Shown piece by piece: positions 35,884 through 41,941 of a DNA stretch of 41,941 nt; positions within the stretch are counted from its first letter, which is position 1, and each line of letters begins with the position of its first letter. Both the position numbers and the translations under genes were made by a program. Source of the stretch: an uncultured Collinsella sp. (lineage in GTDB: Bacteria; Actinomycetota; Coriobacteriia; Coriobacteriales; Coriobacteriaceae); the NCBI GenBank assembly GCA_902479095.1, contig CABSNL010000013.1:1-41941 (forward strand), written 5' to 3'. The notes under the pieces were generated by a model that worked only from the letters and a program-made list of their open reading frames with translations, had not been told where the DNA came from and did not search any database.

Positions 35884-35916
35884 CCACCACAAAGAGGACA
35901 GGCGCCTTTGTGGTGG
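35884..35916. repeat. Palindromic repeat family 2, copy a
   Basis: CCACCACAAAG / CTTTGTGGTGG arms around AGGACAGGCGC. It lies 10 bp past the stop of the reverse gene at 35926. Same family as 36688, 37554 and 37754. Confidence 0.8.
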
Positions 35917-35925
35917 TCGCGGTCT

Positions 35926-36597
35926 CTACTCCTTCGCCGAACCCATACTTCCCGATTCGACGGTCCAGAGCATCTCATCCTCGAACAGCCATGTACGGGC
36001 AGACCCACTATCGCGTGCAGTCTGCGGGTCAGGCAAGCAGGTCTGTTTATAGGCATCTTGGATACACTGACCCATAAAATCGTTGAGCTCGGTCTGGTCG
36101 CCCTCCATGACATAGGCGACATCGCCGTCCATGATGTAGATGCCCGGACCCTCATTGCCCTCGTAGCCCGGATCGTACGAGACATCACACAACTTTGCGT
36201 CGTTTGCAGTGTCCAGCTCGATGGAAGAGTGGCATCCGCCAACCATGTCGTTCGCTTTTGCCCGATAGGACGCATATCCGTACCAGCGCTTAAAGGTTTT
36301 GCCCTTGAGTAGCTCGGACGCCCTATCGATCAGGCTTGTATCCGTGGTATAGCGCATGGCCCCAAGCTGAATACGCGGATAATTGCTAATACCCAGCACA
36401 GCCGGCTGCTCATCAAAATCAACGGTAATGGCCTCGGGCTTGTCGTCGCCGGTCAGAAGTTCGACAGATTGAGTCACAGGCTTGACTACCGGCTCCGTCA
36501 CCGCAGCAGGTAGAAATGCCATACCGACAGCGCCCGCGCCAACCACAGCGATCGCAAGCGCCAAGACAATCAATCCAATACGGGCAGAACGGCTCAC
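35926..36597 (-). CDS. Membrane-anchored protein of unknown function
   Basis: A 223-residue protein with an N-terminal membrane anchor or signal (SARIGLIVLALAIAVVGAGAVGMAF) and an outer domain with several Cys (GGCHSS, KLCDVS, GQCIQD, TCLPD) that could form disulfides. The end WLFEDEMLWTVESGS is followed by a short tail. No known family is recognised. The GTG at 36597 is chosen for its GGGGTG seven bases upstream; a GTG at 36636 gives a longer frame without a ribosome site. It is divergent from another small membrane protein at 36832, with family 2 repeats beside both. Confidence 0.6.
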   Translation of the reverse strand: MSRSARIGLIVLALAIAVVGAGAVGMAFLPAAVTEPVVKPVTQSVELLTGDDKPEAITVDFDEQPAVLGISNYPRIQLGAMRYTTDTSLIDRASELLKGKTFKRWYGYASYRAKANDMVGGCHSSIELDTANDAKLCDVSYDPGYEGNEGPGIYIMDGDVAYVMEGDQTELNDFMGQCIQDAYKQTCLPDPQTARDSGSARTWLFEDEMLWTVESGSMGSAKE

Positions 36598-36687
36598 GGC
36601 AAAACACCCCACAATGCAAACCTTCGCCACCTTCACTAATGATACCGCCAGCTAACACTATTACCAAAAGAAGCCGCGCGCTCCTCA

Positions 36688-36720
36688 CCACCACAAAGGG
36701 GACAGGCACCTTTGTGGTGG
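36688..36720. repeat. Palindromic repeat family 2, copy b
   Basis: CCACCACAAAGG / CCTTTGTGGTGG perfect 12-bp arms around GGACAGGCA, followed by TTTTCGAC. It lies in the 234-bp gap between two divergent small membrane-protein genes, which holds no other recognisable feature. Confidence 0.85.
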
Positions 36721-36831
36721 TTTTCGACGCTAACGGTCGACTATCTCGCGCCATGAGATTAAACTTGAATTGTTCTCTGAACATATCCATTTCTGCCTAT
36801 CCTCAACAGATTTTTGTCTCGAGGAGCGCAT

Positions 36832-37500
36832 ATGAAGCCGCCTCATTCCACCGGTCGCAACGTCATCGCCATTCTCGCCATACCCATCGTGATGCTCTTC
36901 CTTATCGTCATCACGCCCTTTTCTTTTGGTATCGCCTCGCCCTTCGATCTTTGCGGGATGATCGACGCCGGCTCGCGTGCCACCTCGCTCTCCTTTGTCT
37001 GCCGTGGCGTGTTCTACGAATATGCAATTCCCACCGGACTTTGGCAGTCCAAGTTACCGTTGCTCGGTCAGATCGACGGATGCTCCCCCTATTTCTGCCT
37101 TGGACCTCAGGCGCTAAACTATCTAATCGACGACCAGCCACTCGACTCCATCGGCCTTGCCTACGACTACGCACCAAACACCGATGAGCGCCACATGAAC
37201 CAAGTCCTCGACAAGATGCTTGGACAGTGCGGGCTCACCGAGGAGGCCGGTCGAACCATCTATAGCAACCAGAAATTAAAGCGAACAGAACTCCGCCGTG
37301 TCGGAAAAATCAAAGGGCGAAACAGGGCCGCCTACTGGGATGCCTGGGCAACACGCGACAAGGGCGAATTCGGACACAGCACCTATATGGTCACCGTCTA
37401 CACCAAAGACGGAATTAAGGACAATGTTGACGATTTCGCGTCATCCAAACTCGGCATCCCCAAAACAACCAAACCCGCCAGCCCAGATGAAATTCTGTAG
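36832..37500 (+). CDS. Membrane-anchored protein of unknown function
   Basis: A 222-residue protein with an N-terminal membrane segment (about 10-32: VIAILAIPIVMLFLIVITPF) and an outer part with Cys residues (FDLCGM, SFVCRG, DGCSPYFCLG, GQCGL). Its later part (residues 110-205) has a KIKGRNRAAYWDAW segment but no enzyme motif. It is similar in build, though not clearly in sequence, to the divergent protein at 35926. The ATG at 36832 has CGAGGAG five bases upstream. The function is unknown. Confidence 0.68.
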   Translation: MKPPHSTGRNVIAILAIPIVMLFLIVITPFSFGIASPFDLCGMIDAGSRATSLSFVCRGVFYEYAIPTGLWQSKLPLLGQIDGCSPYFCLGPQALNYLIDDQPLDSIGLAYDYAPNTDERHMNQVLDKMLGQCGLTEEAGRTIYSNQKLKRTELRRVGKIKGRNRAAYWDAWATRDKGEFGHSTYMVTVYTKDGIKDNVDDFASSKLGIPKTTKPASPDEIL

Positions 37501-37553
37501 AGACGCTCATTAGAATGTCGTTCAACGAGCACGGCAGCATCGAGCTCGCCCCA

Positions 37554-37586
37554 CCACCACGAAAGGGACAGGCCCCTTTGTAGTGG
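37554..37586. repeat. Palindromic repeat family 2, copy c
   Basis: CCACCACGAAAGG / CCCTTTGTAGTGG imperfect arms around GACAGG, followed by TTTTCGAC. It is the left border of a repeat cluster reaching 37786. Confidence 0.75.
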
Positions 37587-37609
37587 TTTTCGACTCTGGC
37601 ACTCGACTG

Positions 37610-37664
37610 TCTCGATCTGTAACATCTAGCGGCTCTTTTCGATCTTAGATGTTACAGATTGAGA
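37610..37664. repeat. Palindromic repeat family 3, copy 1
   Basis: TCTCGATCTGTAACATCTA (37610) and TAGATGTTACAGATTGAGA (37646) pair at 18 of 19 positions, loop 17 bases. Same unit as 37685-37749. Confidence 0.75.
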
Positions 37665-37684
37665 TGAAATGATCAGCGGCGATC

Positions 37685-37749
37685 GTTTGTCTCAATCTGT
37701 AACAACCGCTCGTCAAATAGGGGCCCAGATGTTACAGGTCGAGACAAAC
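37685..37749. repeat. Palindromic repeat family 3, copy 2
   Basis: GTTTGTCTCAATCTGTAACA (37685) and TGTTACAGGTCGAGACAAAC (37730) pair at 18 of 20 positions, loop 25 bases. It shares CTC(A/G)ATCTGTAACA with copy 1. Confidence 0.75.
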
Positions 37750-37753
37750 GGGA

Positions 37754-37786
37754 CCGCCACAAAGGTGCCTGTCCCCTTCGTGGTGG
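37754..37786. repeat. Palindromic repeat family 2, copy d (centre inverted)
   Basis: CCGCCACAAAGG / CCTTCGTGGTGG arms around TGCCTGTCC, the reverse complement of the centre in copies b and c, yet the trailing TTTTCGAC is in the same direction as theirs. Confidence 0.75.
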
Positions 37787-37793
37787 TTTTCGA

Positions 37794-37825
37794 CAAAAAG
37801 AAGCCGCCCCGATAACAGAGGCGGC
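37794..37825 (-). terminator. Intrinsic terminator of the hydratase gene
   Basis: On the reverse strand GCCGCC - loop - GGCGGC is followed by TTCTTTTT. It lies about 140 bp past the hydratase stop, beyond the palindrome at 37881-37952. Confidence 0.7.
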
Positions 37826-37880
37826 ATCAAGCAAGCCCATTTATTAGCGTCCCTCAAGACCCAACGAGAACGTCGCGGTA

Positions 37881-37952
37881 GCCCCGGACACACCTTTCCC
37901 TCGGGCGACCCTCGCGAAGCGCGTGAGCACGAGGGAAAGGTGTGTCCGGGGC
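37881..37952. repeat. 23-bp perfect inverted repeat (hairpin element)
   Basis: Arms 37881-37903 and 37930-37952 are perfectly complementary over 23 bp (beginning GCCCCGGACACACC), with a 26-base centre containing a further CTCGCG / CGCGTGAG partial hairpin. It ends 11 bp from the hydratase stop. No T-run follows, so it is not a plain terminator. Confidence 0.85.
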
Positions 37953-37963
37953 GTACAGCAACG

Positions 37964-40264
37964 TTACTCGGCAGAGGCCTTGAACTTGTTGTAGTTGATC
38001 AGGCAGCCGGCCTTGACGATGGCACGCTCCTCTGCCGTCATATCGGCAATGTAGAGTTCAATCTGCTCGACCGCACCATCGGCGCGCACCACGTAGGCGG
38101 CGATGTCCTTCAGGTCGCCGTCGAGCGCGGCACGGATACCCGGCACAAAGACGTAGTCGCCCACCTCAAAGTTGGGCTCCGCCTCCATCTGGAAGGGCAC
38201 CATGCCCCAGTTCATCACGTTGGAGCGATAGCGCTTGGTGGCGTACTCGTGGACGATGTTGGCCAGGCCGCCAATTACGCGCTGGCAGCTCGCGGCCTGC
38301 TCGCGGGCGGAACCGTCACCGGGCTTCTTGGCATAGAGCATGGAGCCGTACTCGGTCGCCTTGGCATCTGCCGCGACACCCGCGCCGGCCAACGCCTCAA
38401 ACACACCGGCAAGCTCGGCATCGAGCGCGGACAGATCGCCCGCGGACTCACCGGCAACGCGGCGCTTCTCCACGGCGTCGACCTCCTTGGAACGGCCCAC
38501 GTAAGCCGGATCGCGGCGGCTGAGCGTAAACTCGGCCAGGCCCAGCGGGTTGGAGCGGAAGGAGCTCGTCTCGCCCGAAGGAATGAGCTCGTCAGTCGTG
38601 GTGACCGGGTCCATGATCTTGGAGCACACCTTGAGCAGAATGTCGTCGCCGAGGGGCTCCATCGCGGGCCACGGCTTGATGTTGGGGCCCTCGACCAGCT
38701 CGTCGGCAGGCTCCGCCTTGCCAAAGCCCCAGTACACGCGCTTCTTGTACGGCGCGTCGTCAAAGGTGTACTCGCAGGCCTCGTCCCAAGTCTCCTCGGG
38801 CAGGTCGGTCGCCGGCGTCAGGACGCCGCCGTTGGCAGCCGTCGCCGCAATGGAGCGGGCGTCCATCAGGGCCACGGCGCTCAGCTGGCCATTACCCGGC
38901 TTGGAACCCTCGCGGTTGGGGAAGTTGCGCGTGGTGTGGCGGATGGACAGGCCGTTGTTAGCGGGCGTGTCGCCGGCACCGAAGCACGGGCCGCAGAACG
39001 CCGTGCGCACGATCGCGCCGGCCTCCATAAGGTCGTAGATGTAGCCGCGACGCGTGAGCTCGAGCGCCACGGGCTGGCTCGTGGGATAGACCGACAGCGA
39101 AAACTCGCCGCAGCCGGTGTTGGCGCCCTTGAGCACGCGGGCAGCCTGGACCACGGAGTCGTAGTTGCCACCCGAGCAGCCAGCGATAACGCCCTGCTGC
39201 ACGTGCAGCTTGCCGTCGACGATCTTGTCGAGCAGGCTAAAGTGCGTCTTGCCCTCGCCGATCTTGGCGGCCTCGAGCTCCACCTCATGCAGGATGTCCT
39301 CGAGGTTCTCGTTGAGCTCGTCAATCTCAAAGCCGTTGGAAGGATGGAACGGCAGCGCGATCATGGGCTTGATGCTCGACAGGTCAACCTCGACGCAACC
39401 GTCGTAGTAGGCGACATCGGCGGGCTTGAGCTCGCGGTAGTCGTCGCCGCGGCCGTGCATGGTCAGGAATGCGTGCGTGTCCTCGTCGGTGGCCCAGATG
39501 CTCGACAGGCAGGTGGTCTCGGTGGTCATGACGTCGACGCCGTTGCGGTAATCGGTCGTCATGCTTGCGATACCCGGGCCCACAAACTCCATGACCTTGT
39601 TCTTGACGTAGCCCTTGGCAAAGACGGCGCGGATGATGGCGAGCGCCACGTCGTGCGGGCCGACGCCGGGACGCGGGGCGCCCGTGAGGTAGATGGCAAC
39701 GACACCGGGATAGGTGACATCGTAGGTGTCGCGCAGCAGCTGCTTTGCCAGCTCGCCACCGCCCTCGCCCACGGCCATGGTGCCCAGAGCGCCGTAGCGG
39801 GTGTGCGAGTCGGAGCCCAGGATCATCTTGCCACAGCCGGCGAAATTCTCACGCATAAAGGAGTGGATGACGGCGATGTGCGGCGGGACGAAGATGCCGC
39901 CGTACTTCTTGGCAGCCGAGAGACCAAAGACGTGGTCGTCCTCGTTGATGGTGCCGCCCACGGCGCACAGCGAGTTGTGGCAGTTGGTGAGCACGTAGGG
40001 CAGCGGGAACTGCTCCATGCCCGAGGCGCGCGCCGTCTGGATGATGCCAACGAAGGTGATGTCGTGGCTCGCCATGGCGTCGAAGCGAATCTTGAGCGCC
40101 TCGGGGTCGCCGGACGTATTGTGTGCCTGGAGGATCGAATACGCGATGGTGCCGCGCTTGGCATCCTCGGGCGTCTGCGTAATACCGCGCTCGGCAGCCT
40201 CGGCCTCAGGCACAACCTCGCTGCCGTTACGCAGGTAGATGCCGTCCTCGTACAGCTTGACCAT
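37964..40264 (-). CDS. Aconitase-family hydratase (YbhJ-like)
   Basis: A 766-residue cytoplasmic 4Fe-4S hydro-lyase of the aconitase superfamily. The three cluster ligands are visible as C363 (GCSGGN) and C424, C427 (CGPCFGAG), plus the family stretches GSDSHTRYGALG and FxNREGSKPGNG. Its length and order (domains 1-3, linker, swivel domain 4 near the C-terminus) resemble the YbhJ hydratase group more than citrate-cycle aconitase A, so the substrate is uncertain. No cycle genes are adjacent. The ATG at 40264 with GGGAGAC upstream is chosen; the frame opens 15 codons earlier without a site. It stands alone as a transcript. Confidence 0.85.
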   Translation of the reverse strand: MVKLYEDGIYLRNGSEVVPEAEAAERGITQTPEDAKRGTIAYSILQAHNTSGDPEALKIRFDAMASHDITFVGIIQTARASGMEQFPLPYVLTNCHNSLCAVGGTINEDDHVFGLSAAKKYGGIFVPPHIAVIHSFMRENFAGCGKMILGSDSHTRYGALGTMAVGEGGGELAKQLLRDTYDVTYPGVVAIYLTGAPRPGVGPHDVALAIIRAVFAKGYVKNKVMEFVGPGIASMTTDYRNGVDVMTTETTCLSSIWATDEDTHAFLTMHGRGDDYRELKPADVAYYDGCVEVDLSSIKPMIALPFHPSNGFEIDELNENLEDILHEVELEAAKIGEGKTHFSLLDKIVDGKLHVQQGVIAGCSGGNYDSVVQAARVLKGANTGCGEFSLSVYPTSQPVALELTRRGYIYDLMEAGAIVRTAFCGPCFGAGDTPANNGLSIRHTTRNFPNREGSKPGNGQLSAVALMDARSIAATAANGGVLTPATDLPEETWDEACEYTFDDAPYKKRVYWGFGKAEPADELVEGPNIKPWPAMEPLGDDILLKVCSKIMDPVTTTDELIPSGETSSFRSNPLGLAEFTLSRRDPAYVGRSKEVDAVEKRRVAGESAGDLSALDAELAGVFEALAGAGVAADAKATEYGSMLYAKKPGDGSAREQAASCQRVIGGLANIVHEYATKRYRSNVMNWGMVPFQMEAEPNFEVGDYVFVPGIRAALDGDLKDIAAYVVRADGAVEQIELYIADMTAEERAIVKAGCLINYNKFKASAE

Positions 40265-40437
40265 ACTGTCTCCCACTCTGCCCAAAAGATTTGGGCGCAT
40301 AGCATACATTCGTTCAATATCGTGCCATAGAACGGTTGCGAGCGGGTTACGAATCTACACGTTCACTTTATCTCGGTAAAGTAAGGTACGAACCCGGCGA
40401 GGGCCGGCAGATTTGGTGCAAGAGTGTCCCTTTCGAC

Positions 40438-40466
40438 TAGTCATTTAAGAACGTCCCCAATGACTA
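40438..40466. repeat. Short dyad TAGTCATT / AATGACTA
   Basis: Arms at 40438 and 40459 around TAAGAACGTCCCC, upstream of the hydratase gene. The build (short palindrome with a CCCC-rich centre) recalls REP-like units. The gap 40265-40734 holds no gene. Confidence 0.4.
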
Positions 40467-40595
40467 CCCATCCGGAGCAAGTCAACGCCGCAGGCAGAGA
40501 ACGGACAGCGAGCGGGCCGTATTTCCAAAGTGAGGAACGTTCCCAAGTGCCGCATCCGGGCCATGGCAACGCCGATATTTTGGCGCGGACAGCGA

Positions 40596-40694
40596 AAGCC
40601 CGCCAGAGCGAGCAAGGTGCCTTGAAACAAGGCGGCATTGACCTTTTGGTCATGCCGTCGAAGTTGAAAGGCAGATTGCCGCTCTGGCGGGCTT
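40596..40694. repeat. 99-base nested hairpin element
   Basis: Outer arms AAGCCCGCCAGAGCG (40596) and CGCTCTGGCGGGCTT (40680) are a perfect 15-bp match. Inside are CGGCATTGACC / GGTCATGCCG (40633-40657, TTTT loop) and CCTTG-AAA-CAAGG (40620-40632). It is a single copy here. It could be a structured RNA or a small non-autonomous mobile unit. Confidence 0.7.
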
Positions 40695-40707
40695 GCAGCG
40701 TCGACTG

Positions 40708-40735
40708 GTTACGCGGGTTGGTAAACCCGCGTAAC
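40708..40735 (-). terminator. Hairpin at the hspR stop codon
   Basis: Perfect 12-bp arms GTTACGCGGGTT / AACCCGCGTAAC, loop GGTA, touching the last base of the hspR stop codon. The T-run on the reverse strand is absent, so it may be a weak terminator or an mRNA 3'-end protector. Confidence 0.5.
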
Positions 40736-41151
40736 TACAAATCCCCGCCGGCGCCCAGCAGCTTGCGCATGACTTGCTCGGGGTTAACTGAGCCGTCGCG
40801 CGGGGCCAGGGCGGTGATCTTCTTTTGCATCTTGTACTCGTGCAGCTCGTCCTCGAGCTGGCGTACGCGGGCGCGGAGCTTCTCGTTCTCGCGTTCGCGC
40901 TCCTCGGCACGCTCCTTCATATCGAGGATGCGCACCACGCCGGCAAGGTTGATGCCCTCGTCGGTCAGCTGGTTGATGAGTTCCAGGCGCTCGATATCGG
41001 CACGCGAATACAGACGCGTGTTACCGCCCGAGCGCTGGGGGTTCACCAGTCCCTTGGACTCGTAGACGCGCAGAGTCTGCGGATGCATGCCGGTCAGCTC
41101 GGCCGCCACGCTGATCATGTACAGCGGTTTGTTCCTATTGTCCTCGGCCAT
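40735..41151 (-). CDS. hspR: MerR-family heat-shock repressor HspR
   Basis: A 138-residue repressor. The N-terminal MerR helix-turn-helix (PLYMISVAAELTGMHPQTLRVYESKGLVNPQRSGG) is the HspR form, with LRVYESKGL and NTRLYS. A coiled coil of about 35 residues (KERAEERERENEKLRARVRQLEDELHE) drives dimer formation. In actinobacteria HspR, often with DnaK as corepressor, shuts off dnaK and clpB operons in the absence of heat stress. It follows dnaJ by 72 bp, the usual last place in a dnaK-grpE-dnaJ-hspR operon, whose front is outside this contig. Confidence 0.93.
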   Translation of the reverse strand: MAEDNRNKPLYMISVAAELTGMHPQTLRVYESKGLVNPQRSGGNTRLYSRADIERLELINQLTDEGINLAGVVRILDMKERAEERERENEKLRARVRQLEDELHEYKMQKKITALAPRDGSVNPEQVMRKLLGAGGDL

Positions 41152-41223
41152 GCTACCTGACCCCTTTCCGTCTCGTTATCGTCCATCATAAGCCCGCGGG
41201 CGCGGGCGTGCGCCACGACCGCC

Positions 41224-41896
41224 CTAGTACGTCGCCTTGTAACGGTTGACCTTCTCGCGATAGTCGCGTGTGTCGGTCTCGCGCAGCTTGGTCATGGCAT
41301 CGCGCTCGTCATCGGACAGGTTCGTGGGAACCTGCACCTTGATCTCGACAAGCAGTGCACCGGTGCGCCCGCGATGCTTAACGTCAGGCGCACCCATCTC
41401 TTTAAAGCGGAACTTCTTGCCCGTCTGAGTACCCGCGGGCACCTTTAGACGAACCGTCGCGCCGCCGGGCGTGGGCACGTCCACCGTGCAGCCGAGCGCC
41501 GCCTCGTAGACCGAGACCGGTACCTCCATGGTCACATCGGCACCCTTGCGCTTAAACAGCGGGTGCTCCTCCACATGCGTGGTCACGACCAGGTCGCCGC
41601 GCTCGCCGCCGGCAACGCCGTACTCGCCGCGACGCTTGTAGCGTAGCTTGCCGCCGTCGACCGCGCCCGCGGGCACCGAGACCGTAATTGTCTGTTGCTC
41701 GCCCGTCGAGGGAATGCGGTAGGTGACCTTGTGCGTCACGCCGCGAAACGCGTCCTCGGCCGAAACATCGACGGTCAGCGACAGGTCGCCGCCCTTGCGA
41801 GCACGGCTGCGACCCGCGCCGGCACCGGCAGCGCCCGCAGCCCCGGCAAAGCCCGAGCCCCAATCGCTGCCCCAGGCGCCGTTGCCGCTAAAGATG
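41224..41896 (-). CDS. dnaJ: DnaJ-family co-chaperone, 3' part
   Basis: The last 223 or so codons of a DnaJ/Hsp40 protein, cut by sequencing adapter at 41897. Seen here are a Gly/Ala-rich linker and the two substrate-binding beta domains (DLSLTVDVSAEDAFRGVTHKVTY; TMEVPVSVYEAALGCTVDVPTPGG) with the C-terminal dimer segment. The CxxCxGxG zinc-finger repeats of type I DnaJ are missing between the linker and the first beta domain, so this is a type II (CbpA-like) form. The J-domain is off the contig. The apparent start reading MCIRDS is adapter, not protein. It should work with DnaK upstream. Confidence 0.92.
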
Positions 41897-41941
41897 CTGT
41901 CTCTTATACACATCTGACGCTGCCGACGAAGCTAGAAGTGT
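41897..41941. other. Illumina Nextera adapter sequence (artefact)
   Basis: 41897-41915 is the Tn5 mosaic end CTGTCTCTTATACACATCT; 41916-41929 is GACGCTGCCGACGA, the rest of the read-1 side Nextera adapter. The next eight bases AGCTAGAA fit a sample index, and GTGT starts the flow-cell arm. It is not genomic. Confidence 0.98.

Noticed and set aside
37554..37786. CRISPR array
   Set aside because: The repeats are palindromic, of two families, irregularly spaced and without unique spacers or cas genes.
37940..40330. 796-codon forward frame opposite the hydratase
   Set aside because: The reverse strand has an intact aconitase-family protein; the forward translation has no domain and is a codon-bias shadow.

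Overview
The window looks like a chromosomal contig from a Coriobacteriia gut actinobacterium, most likely Collinsella or a close relative. The reasons are high G+C, the actinobacterial order FHA - FHA - PP2C - SEDS/PBP - PASTA kinase, a dnaJ-hspR pair, a mannose-type PTS with its DUF956 partner, and many small palindromic repeats. The genus is inferred from gene content, not from a marker gene. The last 45 bases are Illumina Nextera adapter, not genome.

Layout. (1) 1-7620, forward: envelope growth and signalling operon. It encodes two FHA proteins, a membrane PP2C phosphatase, one polypeptide that fuses a RodA/FtsW glycosyltransferase to a class B penicillin-binding protein, and a Ser/Thr kinase with four PASTA repeats. 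The kinase and phosphatase set phosphorylation, the FHA domains read it, and the fusion builds peptidoglycan. (2) 7.6-7.9 kb: debris of tRNA 3' ends and their terminators. (3) 7924-20289: an integrative mobilizable element of about 12.3 kb inserted in the anticodon region of a tRNA-Arg(CCT) gene, bounded by an 18-bp direct repeat. It carries a tyrosine integrase, an unknown gene, an excisionase-like protein, a DnaB-like ATPase, MobC, a VirD4-type coupling protein, an atypical MOBP relaxase, a candidate oriT with an IncP-like nic site, and a reverse-strand defence cargo operon: an MmeI-family Type IIG restriction-modification enzyme followed by a DUF262/HNH nuclease. Two large look-alike hairpins lie just upstream of that operon. 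No mating-pore genes are present, so it should need a helper.

(4) 20.4-23.8 kb, reverse: manXYZ PTS permease plus a manO-like gene behind an internal terminator. (5) 24.1-29.4 kb: hypA and a large multi-cluster Fe-S/FAD oxidoreductase, divergent from a TetR regulator and a multipass membrane protein; two near-identical palindromes lie in the divergent promoter region. (6) 29.5-32.5 kb: a membrane-anchored protein of unknown function and an AAA/DUF4143 ATPase whose promoter sits inside a 23-bp inverted repeat. (7) 32.7-37.9 kb: clpB, three small unknown proteins and a dense set of hairpin repeats of several families. (8) 38-41.9 kb, reverse: an aconitase-family hydratase, hspR and the 3' part of dnaJ, cut by the adapter.

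The most interesting novelty candidates are the defence module and its paired upstream hairpins in the predicted leading region of the mobile element, the relaxase with an altered HUH motif, and the covarying hairpin repeats placed just downstream of gene ends.
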